Source of the DNA: Acidovorax soli
Lineage (GTDB): Bacteria > Pseudomonadota > Gammaproteobacteria > Burkholderiales > Burkholderiaceae_C
DNA: 64,000 nt
Direction of reading: 5' to 3'
Assembly (NCBI RefSeq): GCF_900107605.1
Contig: NZ_FNQJ01000018.1
Coordinates: forward strand, 1-64,000
Below are positions 53,002-62,407 of the stretch, piece by piece (positions within the stretch are counted from its first letter, which is position 1; every line of letters begins with the position of its first letter). The notes beneath the pieces are model-generated. The model did no database searches. It was not told the origin of the DNA and saw only the letters and a program-made list of their open reading frames with translations. The position numbers and the translations under genes are program-made.

Positions 53002-53526
53002 TCACTGGGCGCTCAGTGCCACTTCCACACGACGGGCTTCGGCGTTGCTGCCGCTGGCGGTGGTTTCCTCGGGCTTCTTCAGTTCGATCTTGTCTTCCGC
53101 CACGCCCAGGGCCTTGAGCGCGTCGCGCACGGCAAAGGCGCGTTGCTTGGCCAGCTCGACATTCAGTGCGGCATCGCCCGTGGCATCGTGGAATCCCGAA
53201 ACCACAGCCGTCTTGCCTTCGGACACACCCTTGACCACATCGGCCAGGGCTTCGTTGGCACCCGTGGCCAGGTCGGCCTTGGCGCTGGCAAAGTAGAACT
53301 TCACCACGCCGTTTTCCACGCGCACGCTGGCGCCGTCGGTGGCCGCTGCGTCAGCGGCAGGTGCTGCTGGCGCGCTGCTAGCTATTGCGGTTGCAGCGGG
53401 CTTGGGTGCTGTCGAGCCGCCCACGCGCTTGACCACCACGGTGCCCACGACCACGGAAATCAGCAGTGCAATCAGCGCAATCAGGAAACCGAGGGCAAAA
53501 CGTTCTTGGCTGTCGTCGTCAGACAT
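53002..53526 (-). CDS. OmpA-C-like protein with N-terminal membrane anchor
   Basis: A 174-residue protein: a short cytoplasmic start (MSDDDSQERFA), one membrane helix (GFLIALIALLISVVVGTVVV), an Ala/Pro linker and a periplasmic OmpA-type domain (VVSGFHDATGDAALNVELAKQ, then RAFAVRDALKALGV) expected to bind peptidoglycan. It lacks a beta-barrel, so it anchors the inner membrane to the wall. Part of the linker (ATAIASSA) lies over a short sequence resembling the dispersed repeat. GAGGATTTCCC precedes ATG 53526. Confidence 0.85.
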   Translation of the reverse strand: MSDDDSQERFALGFLIALIALLISVVVGTVVVKRVGGSTAPKPAATAIASSAPAAPAADAAATDGASVRVENGVVKFYFASAKADLATGANEALADVVKGVSEGKTAVVSGFHDATGDAALNVELAKQRAFAVRDALKALGVAEDKIELKKPEETTASGSNAEARRVEVALSAQ

Positions 53527-53624
53527 GGGAAATCCTCGTAAAAATGGTGGTGCCAGTGGCGCGCAACCCGCAAGGCGGCGCACCCGGCCTGTTGAAACAA
53601 AGCCTTGAATTGTAGAGTGAACGC

Positions 53625-54218
53625 ATGACGAATCTGCCCGCCCCCCTGCGAGATCCGGCACCCATGCTGGAGCGCGCCCTGATGGACTGGGGTGGCCACG
53701 AGGATCTGTGGGTGTTTGGCTATGGCTCGCTCATCTGGCGCCCGGATTTTGACTACGCAGAGCGCAGAGCCGCCAAGGTGCACGGCTGGCACCGCGCACT
53801 CAAGATGTGGAGCCGCGTCAACCGGGGCACGCCCGAATGCCCGGGCCTGGTGTTTGGCATGCTCTCGGGCGGTAGCTGCCGGGGCATGGTATTCCGTGTG
53901 GACAAGGCGCATGCCCCGCAGGTCCTGACCAACCTGTGGCAGCGCGAGATGGTCACCGCCGTGTACGACCCGCGCTGGCTGGCCTGCCAGACCCCGCACG
54001 GCCCTGTGCGCGCCCTCGCCTTCACCCTGTCGCGCAAGAGCCCCAATCACACCGGCGTGCTGCCCGACCACGAATACCGCCGCATTTTCGAGCAGGCCAG
54101 CGGGCGCTTTGGCACCACGCGCGACTATGCGCAGACCACCCATGACGAGTTGCTCCGGCATGGCATCCAGGACCAGGCCCTGGCCCGTCTGATTGCACTG
54201 ACACACCGTCGGTGCTGA
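53625..54218 (+). CDS. chaC: ChaC-type gamma-glutamylcyclotransferase
   Basis: A 197-residue glutathione-degrading enzyme releasing 5-oxoproline and Cys-Gly. FGYGSLIWRPDF is the glutamyl-binding YGSL loop; KVHGWHRALKMWSRVNRGTPECPGL and a catalytic Glu downstream (ALAFTL..NHTG region) fit ChaC. It is divergent from the OmpA-like gene, with 98 bp between. It is a single gene by spacing. Confidence 0.9.
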   Translation: MTNLPAPLRDPAPMLERALMDWGGHEDLWVFGYGSLIWRPDFDYAERRAAKVHGWHRALKMWSRVNRGTPECPGLVFGMLSGGSCRGMVFRVDKAHAPQVLTNLWQREMVTAVYDPRWLACQTPHGPVRALAFTLSRKSPNHTGVLPDHEYRRIFEQASGRFGTTRDYAQTTHDELLRHGIQDQALARLIALTHRRC

Positions 54219-54405
54219 ACCCAGGCCTCCCTCGATAAGGGGCTCTGGCGCCGTTGCATCCGCCGGGGATGGCAGTTGTAGTTCTTTACCGCCAGATGGA
54301 GAATGCGCCACGGGGCACGATGGCGCTGGCTGGCGGCGCCTGTGGCAGGTACCCCAGCCTGTGAGTGCCGGTGCTTACCGTCAACCTTCTTCAGGAGTCT
54401 CAGGC

Positions 54406-54927
54406 ATGTCCTTGCAAACCGTTTTTATATCGGCCGCCCTGGTGGCCTCTTTGGCGGGCTGCGCCGCCTATTCCGCGGGTCCGAGCGCCACCGCCCAACT
54501 CCAACCCACGCGCGGCAACACCGCAGCCGGCACGGTGACGTTTGTCCAGTCGGGCGAGGTGGTCAAAGTGTCGGGCACCATCAAAGGCCTCAAGCCGGGC
54601 GCCGAACATGGTTTTCATATTCATGAAAAAGGCGACTGCTCCAGCGGCGACGGCATGGGCACCGGCGGCCACTTCAACCCGGGCGGCAAGCCGCACGGCC
54701 ACCATGGCATGGGCGAGCACCATACGGGCGACCTGCCCAGCCTCAAGGCCGATGCCGATGGCGTGGCGACGTTCCGCTTCGAATCGCGCACCATTCGCGT
54801 GGGCAGCAGCGCCAACGACATCGTCGGCAAAGGCCTGATCGTGCACCGCGACCCCGATGACTACCAGACCCAGCCCACCGGCAATGCCGGCCCGCGCCTG
54901 GCCTGCGCCGTGATCACGGCAAAGTAA
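54406..54927 (+). CDS. sodC: Cu,Zn superoxide dismutase, lipoprotein form
   Basis: A 173-residue periplasmic dismutase. The lipobox LVASLAGC suggests membrane anchoring. Copper/zinc ligands appear in HGFHIHEKGDC, GGHFNP, HGHHGMGEHHTGDLP and LIVHRDPDDY, with the structural Cys pair (GDCSS.. and LACAVI). A short His insertion (PHGHHGMGEHH) enlarges the metal-binding loop, as in many bacterial SodC. AGGAGTCTC precedes ATG 54406; the 15-residue extension to 54361 is unlikely. Confidence 0.93.
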   Translation: MSLQTVFISAALVASLAGCAAYSAGPSATAQLQPTRGNTAAGTVTFVQSGEVVKVSGTIKGLKPGAEHGFHIHEKGDCSSGDGMGTGGHFNPGGKPHGHHGMGEHHTGDLPSLKADADGVATFRFESRTIRVGSSANDIVGKGLIVHRDPDDYQTQPTGNAGPRLACAVITAK

Positions 54928-54935
54928 ACGCACCG

Positions 54936-55508
54936 CTACGGGCGCGCTGCCAGCAACTGCGCGGCGCGCTCCAAGTCCTGCACGGTGTCCACGTCGGTCA
55001 CCGCGCCCACGTCTTCCACATCCATCCACCGCACCATGCCCTGCTGTGCCTGCTGGCGCACCACGCTCGCGGCGCCCTGCTCGCCCGCCAGGGCCAGCAG
55101 CCCGGACAGGCATGGCGCCGCAAAACCCACGGGGTGGCCGCGCTCACCCTGGTGCACCGGCACCGCCACGGCGCAGTCCGCCAGGGCGGCGGCGATTGCG
55201 CGCAGGGTGTCGGGCTGGACCAGCGGCAGATCCCCGGGCAGCACCAGCCAGCCGGGGGCACCTGCCGTGGCGCGCACCGCTGCGGCAATCGAATCACCCA
55301 TGCCGGGGTGGCCTGCATCCTCCAGATGCCAGGGCAAGCCACTGGCGTGCACGGCGGCCAGCGTGTGCTCCAGCACCGTTCGCCCCGCCAGCGGTGCGCG
55401 CAGCTTGTGCACGACGCCGCCCGATGCGGCAAAGCGCTCGCCCCGACCCGAGGCCAGTACCAGCACCACGGGCTGCGCAACGGAGGGGGGGCGGTTTTCT
55501 CCTGCCAT
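54936..55508 (-). CDS. MocA-like molybdenum cofactor nucleotidyltransferase
   Basis: A 190-residue Rossmann-type NTP transferase: the VLVLASGRGERF loop (close to the LAAGxSxRxG consensus), HPGMGDSIAAAV and VLPGDLPLVQPDTL, then HPVGF. These match MobA/MocA-type enzymes that attach CMP (or GMP) to molybdopterin. Immediately downstream of the molybdo-hydroxylase large subunit (TGATG overlap), it would make the cytosine dinucleotide cofactor for that enzyme. ATG 55508 is preferred to GTG 55511. Confidence 0.83.
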   Translation of the reverse strand: MAGENRPPSVAQPVVLVLASGRGERFAASGGVVHKLRAPLAGRTVLEHTLAAVHASGLPWHLEDAGHPGMGDSIAAAVRATAGAPGWLVLPGDLPLVQPDTLRAIAAALADCAVAVPVHQGERGHPVGFAAPCLSGLLALAGEQGAASVVRQQAQQGMVRWMDVEDVGAVTDVDTVQDLERAAQLLAARP

Positions 55509-57787
55509 CACGCCAGCTTGAACGGCAGCTCGCGCGGCGTCTTGCCCGTGATCTGGGCAATGGCGTTGGCAAACGCCGGCGCCAGCGGTGGCAGGCCGGG
55601 TTCACCCATGCCGGTGGGTGGGTCGGCGCTGGGCACGATGTGCACGGTCACCTGCGGCATGTCGGTGATGCGCGGCACGGCGTAGTCGCCAAAGTTGCTC
55701 TGTTCCACCACACCGTCCTTGAGGGTGATGGCGGCGCCCGGCAGGCACATGCCCAGGCCCATCAGCGCGGCGCCTTGCACCTGGGCTTCCACGCTTTTCG
55801 GGTTGACCGCCAGGTTGCAGTGCACGCCGGCGGTAATGCTGTGCAATTTGGGTGTGCCGTCTTTCACCGAGGCCTCGACCACATAGGCCACCACGGAACT
55901 GAACGACTCGTGCACCGCCACGCCCCAGGCGCGGCCGGCGGCCAGCTTTTTCTTGCCATAGCCCGACTGGGCCACGGCCAGTTGCAGCGCTGCCTTGTGG
56001 CGCGGGTGCTTGTCGCCCATCAGGGCCAGGCGGTAGGCCACGGGGTCTTGCTTTGCCGCCCGGGCCACTTCGTCGATCAGCGTCTCCATGGCGTAGGCCG
56101 TGTGGGTGGAGCCCACGCTGCGCCACCAGAGCACGGGCACGTTCACATCGGGGTGGTGCACCGACAGCTTCATGGGCACGCCGTAGGGCTCTTTCATGCC
56201 CTCGACGGCTGTTGCGTCGATGCCGTTCTTGACCATGAAAGCCTCGAACGGCGAGCCCTTGGTGATGGACTGGCCGACGATGGTGTGGTCCCACGCCAAA
56301 ATCCTGCCCTTGGCGTCAAAGCCGATCTCGGCGCGGTGCACATGCATGGGGCGGTAGTAGCCGCCCTGGATGTCGTCCTCGCGGCTCCACAGGGTGCGCA
56401 CCGGCGCGCTGAGGCCCGCCGTGCGCGCCGCCTTGGCCACGCCGCAGGCCTCGACCACGTAGTCGCTGGTGGGGATGGCGCGGCGGCCAAAGCCGCCACC
56501 GGCCATCTGCGTATTGACCTTGACGTTTTGCGGCTGCAGGCCCAGCGTCTTGGCGGCGGCCATCGCGTCCAGGCCGGGCATCTGTGTGCCCATCCACAGT
56601 TCGGCCTTGTCGCCGTCCAGCTTCACGGTGCAGTTGAGCGGCTCCATCGGCGCATGCGCCAGGTAGGGGAAGACGAACTCGGCGCTGATCTTGTGGGGCG
56701 CGCCCGCCAGCGGGGCCATGTCGGCCTGCAGGGCCACGTTGCCCGGCTTGGCGGCCAGTTCGCGGTACTGCGCCAGCAGCGCTTTGGTGTCGGGCTTGCC
56801 GACCGCGCTGGTGTCCCATTCCACCTTGAGGGCGTCGCGCCCCTGCTTGGCGGGCCAGTAGCCGTCGGCCACGATGGCCACGCCCTCGCCGCCCCGGTCG
56901 GTGGGCACGCGCAGCACGGCCTTTACGCCCTTGATGGCTTTGGCGGCGCTGTCGTCCAGCGACTTCACCTTGCCGCCAAACACGGGCGGGCGGGCCACCA
57001 CGGCCGTCAGCATGCCGGGCAGACGCACGTCGATGCCGTAGTCCTGCTGGCCGCTCGACTTGGCCTTGGCATCCAGGCGCCCGGTGGGTTTGCCGATCAG
57101 GCGGAACTGCTTGGGGTCCTTCAAGGTGACCTTTTCGGGCACGGGCTGCTGCATGGCGGCTTCGGCCAGCGCGCCGTAGCCCAGCTTCTTGCCGCCAGGA
57201 CCGACGACAAAGCCGTTGCTGGTGCGCAGCGCCGAAGCATTCACGCCCCACTGCGCGGCAGCCGCCGAGACCAGCATGGCGCGGGTGCGCGCGCCCAGTT
57301 CGCGGTACTGGGTGTAGGAATTCTTGATGGAGTTGGAGCCACCCGTGAGGTGCATGCCCATCATCGGGTCGGCATAGGCCGCGCTGGCATCGCCGTGCAC
57401 GCTGCGCACCTTGCTCCAGTCGGCATCCAGCTCCTCGGCCAGGATCATGGGCAGGCCGGTTTGCACGCCCTGGCCAAAGTCCAGGCGGTTGATGGTGACT
57501 GTGACCGTGCCATCGGCGTCGATACGCACGAAGGCCGAGGGCTGCTCGAACGGCTTGAGGCCTGCGGGAGCAGCGACATGGCCCTGCGCGCCCGCCACCA
57601 GCGGAAACGCGCCCAGTGCAAAACCCGAAGCGGCAGATACCTTGAGGAAGGTGCGGCGCGCCACGCCTTCCAGCGCATCGGATACTCCTGAATTCGTAGC
57701 TTCTTGCGCTTTATCCATCAACGCCTGAAGGTGTTTTGGCATGAAAAAATGGGCCTGACTTTGCAGGGCATGAGCGTCGAAGTGCAT
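55508..57787 (-). CDS. Molybdopterin-binding subunit of isoquinoline-1-oxidoreductase-like dehydrogenase
   Basis: A 759-residue xanthine-dehydrogenase-superfamily large subunit of the IorB type. It carries a Tat-like signal (RRTFLKVSAASGFALGAFPL, Arg44-Arg45), so the enzyme is probably periplasmic or membrane-associated. GGSNSIKNSYTQYRELGA, then GGGFGRRA and a C-terminal PGLPPLAPAFANAI are conserved cofactor segments, and the C-terminal Glu typical of the active site is expected in MGEPGL. The substrate (N-heterocycle or aldehyde) is unknown. AAGGAGAAC precedes ATG 57787. Confidence 0.9.
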   Translation of the reverse strand: MHFDAHALQSQAHFFMPKHLQALMDKAQEATNSGVSDALEGVARRTFLKVSAASGFALGAFPLVAGAQGHVAAPAGLKPFEQPSAFVRIDADGTVTVTINRLDFGQGVQTGLPMILAEELDADWSKVRSVHGDASAAYADPMMGMHLTGGSNSIKNSYTQYRELGARTRAMLVSAAAAQWGVNASALRTSNGFVVGPGGKKLGYGALAEAAMQQPVPEKVTLKDPKQFRLIGKPTGRLDAKAKSSGQQDYGIDVRLPGMLTAVVARPPVFGGKVKSLDDSAAKAIKGVKAVLRVPTDRGGEGVAIVADGYWPAKQGRDALKVEWDTSAVGKPDTKALLAQYRELAAKPGNVALQADMAPLAGAPHKISAEFVFPYLAHAPMEPLNCTVKLDGDKAELWMGTQMPGLDAMAAAKTLGLQPQNVKVNTQMAGGGFGRRAIPTSDYVVEACGVAKAARTAGLSAPVRTLWSREDDIQGGYYRPMHVHRAEIGFDAKGRILAWDHTIVGQSITKGSPFEAFMVKNGIDATAVEGMKEPYGVPMKLSVHHPDVNVPVLWWRSVGSTHTAYAMETLIDEVARAAKQDPVAYRLALMGDKHPRHKAALQLAVAQSGYGKKKLAAGRAWGVAVHESFSSVVAYVVEASVKDGTPKLHSITAGVHCNLAVNPKSVEAQVQGAALMGLGMCLPGAAITLKDGVVEQSNFGDYAVPRITDMPQVTVHIVPSADPPTGMGEPGLPPLAPAFANAIAQITGKTPRELPFKLA

Positions 57788-57802
57788 GGTGTTCTCCTTC
57801 CA

Positions 57803-58264
57803 TCAGGCCAGGGTCTTGGCCGCGTCGTGAATGGCGGCGCGGATGCGCACATAGGTGCCGCAGCGGCACATATTGCCCGCCATGGCGGCGTCGATGTCGG
57901 CGTCGGTGGGTTTCTTCTTGCCTTGGAGCAGCGCGGTGGCGCTCATGATCTGGCCGCTCTGGCAGTAGCCGCATTGCGCCACATCGTGCTTCACCCAGGC
58001 CGCGTGCACGGCCTTGCCCACCTTGTCGCTGGCCGTGACGGCCTCGATAGTGGTGATCTTCTGGCCCGCAGCCGCCGAAATCGGCGTGACGCAGGAGCGG
58101 ATGGGCGCGCCGTTCAGGTGCACCGTGCAGGCACCGCACAAAGCCTGGCCGCAGCCAAACTTGGTGCCGGTCAGGCCCAGCGTGTCGCGCAGGGCCCAGA
58201 GTATGGGGGTGGATTCGTCGGCATCCACAGCCATGTCTTTGCCGTTGATATTCAGGGTGGGCAT
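57803..58264 (-). CDS. 2Fe-2S subunit of the same molybdo-hydroxylase
   Basis: A 153-residue IorA/CoxS-type subunit with two iron-sulfur clusters: plant-type ferredoxin ligands CGQALCGAC plus an upstream/downstream Cys, then CGYCQSG and MCRCGTY in the helical domain. It passes electrons from the molybdenum site to a membrane acceptor. No FAD subunit gene is present, consistent with two-subunit IorAB enzymes. AGGAGAACC precedes ATG 58264; the gene lies 15 bp upstream of the large subunit. Confidence 0.92.
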   Translation of the reverse strand: MPTLNINGKDMAVDADESTPILWALRDTLGLTGTKFGCGQALCGACTVHLNGAPIRSCVTPISAAAGQKITTIEAVTASDKVGKAVHAAWVKHDVAQCGYCQSGQIMSATALLQGKKKPTDADIDAAMAGNMCRCGTYVRIRAAIHDAAKTLA

Positions 58265-58454
58265 CGTGGGTTCTCCTGGGGGAAAGAGGAAATTCATGGG
58301 CGCACGAACGGGGCCGCACAAAGGGCTGCACAAAGGGCCGTGCAATCAACCCGTGCGGCACGTTACGCCTTCCGTGCATCCCTGCGCGCGCACAAGGTTA
58401 CTTGGCGCACCGACAGGGCCGCCCGATGGCACCCGGGCGTGCACAATCGTACCC

Positions 58455-59093
58455 ATGACCACCTCCATTGCCGACCTTCGCAAGAGCTACGAGCGCGCCG
58501 AACTCAACGAAGACGCCTCGCACCCCGCCCCCCTGCAGCAGTTTGACCAGTGGCTGAAAGAAGCCATCAGCGCCGAAGTGCCCGAGCCCAATGCCATGAC
58601 CGTGGCCACCGTGGGCAGCGACCTGCGCCCCAGCACGCGCGTGGTGCTCATCAAGGGCTACGACGAACGCGGCATCGTCTGGTTCACCAACTACGACAGC
58701 CGCAAGGGCCGCCAGATCGCCGGCAACCCCCATGTGGCCTTGCAGTTCCACTGGGTGGAGCTGGAGCGCGTGGTGCGCATCGAGGGTGTGGTGGAAAAGG
58801 TCAGCGACGCGGAAAGCGACGAATACTTTGCCAGCCGCCCGCTCGACTCGCGCATCGGCGCCTGGGCCAGTCCGCAAAGCCAGGTGATTTCTGGCCGCGG
58901 CGTGCTGGTGGCCAATGCCGCCAAATATGGTGCGCAGTTCATGCTCAAGCCCCCGCGCCCACCGCACTGGGGCGGCTACCGTTTGCAGCCCGAGCAGTGG
59001 GAGTTCTGGCAGGGCCGCAAAAGCCGCCTGCACGACCGCCTGCGCTACCGGCTGGACGCTGGCGAGTGGGTACGGGAGCGCTTGGCGCCCTGA
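58455..59093 (+). CDS. pdxH: Pyridoxamine/pyridoxine 5'-phosphate oxidase
   Basis: A 212-residue FMN enzyme making pyridoxal 5'-phosphate. [20 protein letters not shown], then [30 protein letters not shown] and the C-terminal [15 protein letters not shown] plus WVRERLAP are the PdxH signature elements. ATG 58455 begins the normal N-terminal region ([17 protein letters not shown]); the frame open far upstream overlaps the divergent 2Fe-2S gene. Confidence 0.95.
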   Translation: MTTSIADLRKSYERAELNEDASHPAPLQQFDQWLKEAISAEVPEPNAMTVATVGSDLRPSTRVVLIKGYDERGIVWFTNYDSRKGRQIAGNPHVALQFHWVELERVVRIEGVVEKVSDAESDEYFASRPLDSRIGAWASPQSQVISGRGVLVANAAKYGAQFMLKPPRPPHWGGYRLQPEQWEFWQGRKSRLHDRLRYRLDAGEWVRERLAP

Positions 59094-59099
59094 GCTGGT

Positions 59100-60047
59100 T
59101 TACAAACGGGCCGCCAGCAGCAGCGCCACCGGTACCGTGACCAGCGCCAGCGCGGTGGACACCGCAATGCTGGCGGTGACTTCATCCTGCGCCACCCCGT
59201 AGCGCTGGGTGAACAGGAACACATTGGCGCCCACGGGCAGCGCCGCCGCCGACACCATCACGGCCAGCGACAGCCCCGACAAACCCAGCGCCCAGCCCAG
59301 TGCGCCCAGCACCAGCGGATGCACGATGTTCTTGACCAGGGCAATGCGCAGCGCGGCCTTGAAATGCGTGCCCACGGTGCTGAAAGCCAGCGTGACCCCC
59401 ACCAGCAGCAGTGCCAGCGGCCCCAGCGCCTGCCCCAGCAACTGCAGCGGCTTGCCAACCACCTCGGGCACCACCAGCCCGGTCTGCGCGAACAGCAGCC
59501 CGGCAATGATGGGCAGCGGCACGGGGTGCACGATGCCATTGCCCATGGCCTGCAGTACTGTGCGCAGCATGGAGTGCTGAGGGCCGTCGCCCGAACGGGC
59601 GCGTTCGCGCGCGGCGGCCAGCTCGAACACCACCGTGGCGGCGGTCAGCAAAATCAGGGCGTGCACCGAGATCAGCGTGAACAGCGTGACCAGCCCGGCC
59701 TCGCCAAACACCAGCCCCACCAGCGGCACACCGATCATGATGGTGTTGCTGAAGGTGTGGGCCAGGCCGCGCGCCGCCGCCAGGCTGCTGAAGCCCTGTA
59801 CCACCAGCGTGGCGGCAAAGATCAGCCCGGCGGCGGCGAAATACACGGCCACGGGGCCAAAGTCGAGGTCCTGCACCTGCACGGTGCTCATGGTGCGAAA
59901 CAGCAGCGCCGGCGTGAGCACCATGAACACGAGGTTGGACAGATCCTTGACCGAAGCGGCCCGGATCCAGCCGCGCCGTCCCGCAAAAAAACCCAGCGCA
60001 ATGAACAGGATGACAGGAACCAGGGACGTGAAGACGGGAGAGTTCAA
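59100..60047 (-). CDS. AEC (auxin efflux carrier) family transporter
   Basis: A 315-residue protein with ten helices in two inverted halves. SLVPVILFIALGFFAGRRGW at the N-terminus and LSNLVFMVLTPALLF match bacterial AEC members, some of which export malonate or other carboxylates. No substrate can be assigned. The start codon is TTG 60047: it gives the expected MNSPVF leader and no ATG lies before the first helix. It converges on pdxH with 6 bp between the stops. Confidence 0.87.
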   Translation of the reverse strand: MNSPVFTSLVPVILFIALGFFAGRRGWIRAASVKDLSNLVFMVLTPALLFRTMSTVQVQDLDFGPVAVYFAAAGLIFAATLVVQGFSSLAAARGLAHTFSNTIMIGVPLVGLVFGEAGLVTLFTLISVHALILLTAATVVFELAAARERARSGDGPQHSMLRTVLQAMGNGIVHPVPLPIIAGLLFAQTGLVVPEVVGKPLQLLGQALGPLALLLVGVTLAFSTVGTHFKAALRIALVKNIVHPLVLGALGWALGLSGLSLAVMVSAAALPVGANVFLFTQRYGVAQDEVTASIAVSTALALVTVPVALLLAARL

Positions 60048-60111
60048 GGTAGGACGGGCGCAGTGCGCAAAGAGCCGAGGAGAAAGCCCGGCACCCTGGC
60101 GCCGGAACTAC

Positions 60112-60164
60112 TTTTTTGATAGCTGATGGTGCTTTCCCATCCAGCGCCAGCGACTATTTTGTCT
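60112..60164. repeat. Dispersed repeat copy between AEC and chrA genes
   Basis: TTTTTTGATAGCTGATGGTGC, then TTTCCCATCCAGCGCCAGCGACTATTTTG: the TGATAGCTG block and GCGCCAGCG arm resemble the other copies in the window (4154, 11565, 15468, 52896). It ends seven bases before the chrA stop. Confidence 0.55.
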
Positions 60165-60170
60165 TAGAAA

Positions 60171-61403
60171 TCACAGCCATGCGGCCAACAGCGCGCCCCC
60201 CGCACCGCAGGCCAGCACCACCGCCCAGGGCGGCGCGCGCCAGAACACCAGCGCCACAAAGGCGGCCAGCGCCAGGCCAAAGTCGGCGCCGCCGTGGATG
60301 GCGCTGGTCCACACCGGGTGGTACAGCGCCGCCAGCAGCAGTCCCACCACGGCGGCATTCACGCCCGCCAGCACCGCTTGCGCATGCGGGCTGCGCCGCA
60401 GGGGCTCCCAGAACGGCAGGGCGCCCGCCACCAGCAGAAACGAGGGCACAAATATCGCCACCAGGCACACCGCCGCCCCCAGCCAACCGCCCGGCCAGAC
60501 CTGCATGGACGCGCCCAGAAATGCCGCAAACGTGAACAGCGGCCCCGGCACCGCCTGCGTGGCGCCGTAGCCGGCCAAAAATGCATCGGCCGACACCCAG
60601 CCCGGCCCCACCACCTCGGCCTGCAGCAGCGGCAGCACCACATGGCCTCCGCCAAACACCAGCGCACCCACACGGTAGAACGCATCCACCATGGCCAGCA
60701 GCGAACCGGGCCACAGGCGCACGGCCAGCGGCAGCAGCACCAGCAGCGCCGCAAATGCCACCAGCAGCACCGCCCCGGTGCGCCGGCGCAGTGGCACATG
60801 CAGGCCATCCGGCGCGCCGATGGCCGGTTCTGGCGCTGCCGCCCTGCCCCGCCCAAACAGCCACCAGCCGGCCGCGCCCGCGGCCAGCATCACGCCCACC
60901 TGGCCCCACACGCCAGGCACCAGCAGCACCGCGCAGCAGGCCAGCGCCATCAATGTGACCCGCGCCCGCCCCGCGCACAGGCTGCGCGCCATGCCCCATA
61001 CCGCCTGCGCCACCACGGCCACCGCCACCACCTTGAGCCCGTGCAGGGCACCTGCCGGCAACACGGCATACCCGCCCGCCAGGCCTGCGCCGAACAAGGC
61101 CAGCACCAGCGCCGATGGCAGCGTGAACCCCAGCCACGCGGCCAGCGCGCCGGGCATACCCGCCCGCATCAGGCCCAGCGCCATGCCCACCTGGCTGCTG
61201 GCCGGGCCGGGCAGAAACTGGCACAGCGCCACCAGATCGGCATAGCTGCGCTCGGTCAGCCACTGGCGGCGCTGCACGAGTTCATCACGAAAGTAGCCCA
61301 GGTGCGCCACCGGACCACCAAACGAGGTCAGGCCCAGGCGCAAAAAGATCCAGAACACCTGCCATGCAGAGGTGGGGTCACCGCCGGTGCTGCGTTGCGG
61401 CAT
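60171..61403 (-). CDS. chrA: Chromate transporter ChrA (two-domain)
   Basis: A 410-residue CHR-superfamily transporter with two homologous halves. The first half starts FLRLGLTSFGGPVAHLGYFRDE and has CQFLPGPASSQVG; the second has FYRVGALVFGGGHVVLPLLQAE and AVPGPLFTFAAFLG. This long-chain form exports chromate. Neither a chrB regulator nor other metal genes are adjacent. ATG 61403 is preferred; the frame to 61868 runs antisense-like through the cyclase gene. Confidence 0.92.
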   Translation of the reverse strand: MPQRSTGGDPTSAWQVFWIFLRLGLTSFGGPVAHLGYFRDELVQRRQWLTERSYADLVALCQFLPGPASSQVGMALGLMRAGMPGALAAWLGFTLPSALVLALFGAGLAGGYAVLPAGALHGLKVVAVAVVAQAVWGMARSLCAGRARVTLMALACCAVLLVPGVWGQVGVMLAAGAAGWWLFGRGRAAAPEPAIGAPDGLHVPLRRRTGAVLLVAFAALLVLLPLAVRLWPGSLLAMVDAFYRVGALVFGGGHVVLPLLQAEVVGPGWVSADAFLAGYGATQAVPGPLFTFAAFLGASMQVWPGGWLGAAVCLVAIFVPSFLLVAGALPFWEPLRRSPHAQAVLAGVNAAVVGLLLAALYHPVWTSAIHGGADFGLALAAFVALVFWRAPPWAVVLACGAGGALLAAWL

Positions 61404-61420
61404 GGGACGGGCCGGCGCGC

Positions 61421-62368
61421 TCAAGCCGCCACCTGGACCGTCTCGATCCGGCTCCTGCCGTTTTTCTTGGCCGCATAAAGTTGCTGGTCCACCGCCTCGA
61501 TGAAACGGGAGGGCTTGATGTGTTCGCCTGGCGTGATGGTGCCAACCCCGATGCTGACGGTGACGCGCTGGTCCAGCGGAGATTGCGCGTGCGCTATCGC
61601 CTGCTTCTGAATCAGCCGCTGGCAGCGTTCGGCAACTTTCAAGGCCACCGCGGCGTCGGCTTGCGGCAGCAGCACGACAAACTCTTCGCCGCCAAAACGC
61701 GCAACCAGGTCGCGCGGGCCGTCCAGCGCCAGGCTCAGCGTTTGCGCAATCTCGATCAGGCACTGGTCGCCGCGCACATGGCCGTAGAGATCGTTGTATT
61801 GCTTGAAAAAATCGATGTCGAACAAGAGGATGGACAGGGGCTGCCCGTTGCTGCGTGCGCTTTCCCATTCCCCTTCGAGGCTGGCATCAAACCGGCGCCG
61901 GTTGGCAATGTTCGTCAACCCGTCCTTGAATGACAGCGCCTCCAGTTCTTTTTGCAGAACGAGCAACTTCTCTTCGGTCTTCTTGCGTTCGCTGATGTCG
62001 AACATGAAGCCAATCAGCGCGTCGGGTTCGCCCTTGTCGTTGCGCACCACATGCACCACATCGCGCAGCCAGACATAGCCGTTGTCCTTGGTCAGCGCCC
62101 GGTAGTCGGCCTCGTGATCGATTCCGGCCTGCGACTGGGCCACGCAGAAATTCACCACGTAGTCGCGGTCCTCGGGGTGCATGCGCGCCGCCCAGTCTTC
62201 CACGGTCATCCAGCTTTGCGGGCTCCAGCCCAGCAGCGCTTCGATCTGGGGACCGATGTAGGCAAACTTCTTGGTCGCCCAGTCGATCTTCCACGGAATG
62301 GCCTTGGTCGATTCCAGAAGGGTTCTGTAAACCGCGTCGTCGTTGCTGAGGTCACTCACGTCGGACAT
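61421..62368 (-). CDS. PAS-GGDEF diguanylate cyclase
   Basis: A 315-residue cytosolic protein. A PAS fold (TKKFAYIGPQIEALLGWSPQ, WAARMHPEDRDYV, with the PAC end GFMFDISERKKTEEKL) is joined by a coiled coil to a GGDEF domain whose active site reads GGEEF, a fully active variant. The RxxD inhibitory site is absent at the expected position (GPRD), unlike the cyclase at 216. ATG 62368 has GGAGGGATGGAGC upstream; the TTG at 62389 is less likely. It is 17 bp upstream of the chrA start on the same strand. Confidence 0.9.
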   Translation of the reverse strand: MSDVSDLSNDDAVYRTLLESTKAIPWKIDWATKKFAYIGPQIEALLGWSPQSWMTVEDWAARMHPEDRDYVVNFCVAQSQAGIDHEADYRALTKDNGYVWLRDVVHVVRNDKGEPDALIGFMFDISERKKTEEKLLVLQKELEALSFKDGLTNIANRRRFDASLEGEWESARSNGQPLSILLFDIDFFKQYNDLYGHVRGDQCLIEIAQTLSLALDGPRDLVARFGGEEFVVLLPQADAAVALKVAERCQRLIQKQAIAHAQSPLDQRVTVSIGVGTITPGEHIKPSRFIEAVDQQLYAAKKNGRSRIETVQVAA

Positions 62369-62407
62369 GCTCCATCCCTCCGGGGTCAATGTTGCTGAAA
62401 TTATTGC

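Noticed and set aside
53372-53395. A further copy of the dispersed repeat (GCTGCTAGCTATTGCGG) inside the OmpA-like gene.
   Set aside because: Only a short AGCTAT-type match inside a coding linker; too short to call a repeat copy.
55046-57691. An 881-codon open frame antisense to the molybdopterin-binding subunit.
   Set aside because: Low-complexity Ala/Gly/His/Arg translation with no recognisable motif, fully covered by the real minus-strand gene.
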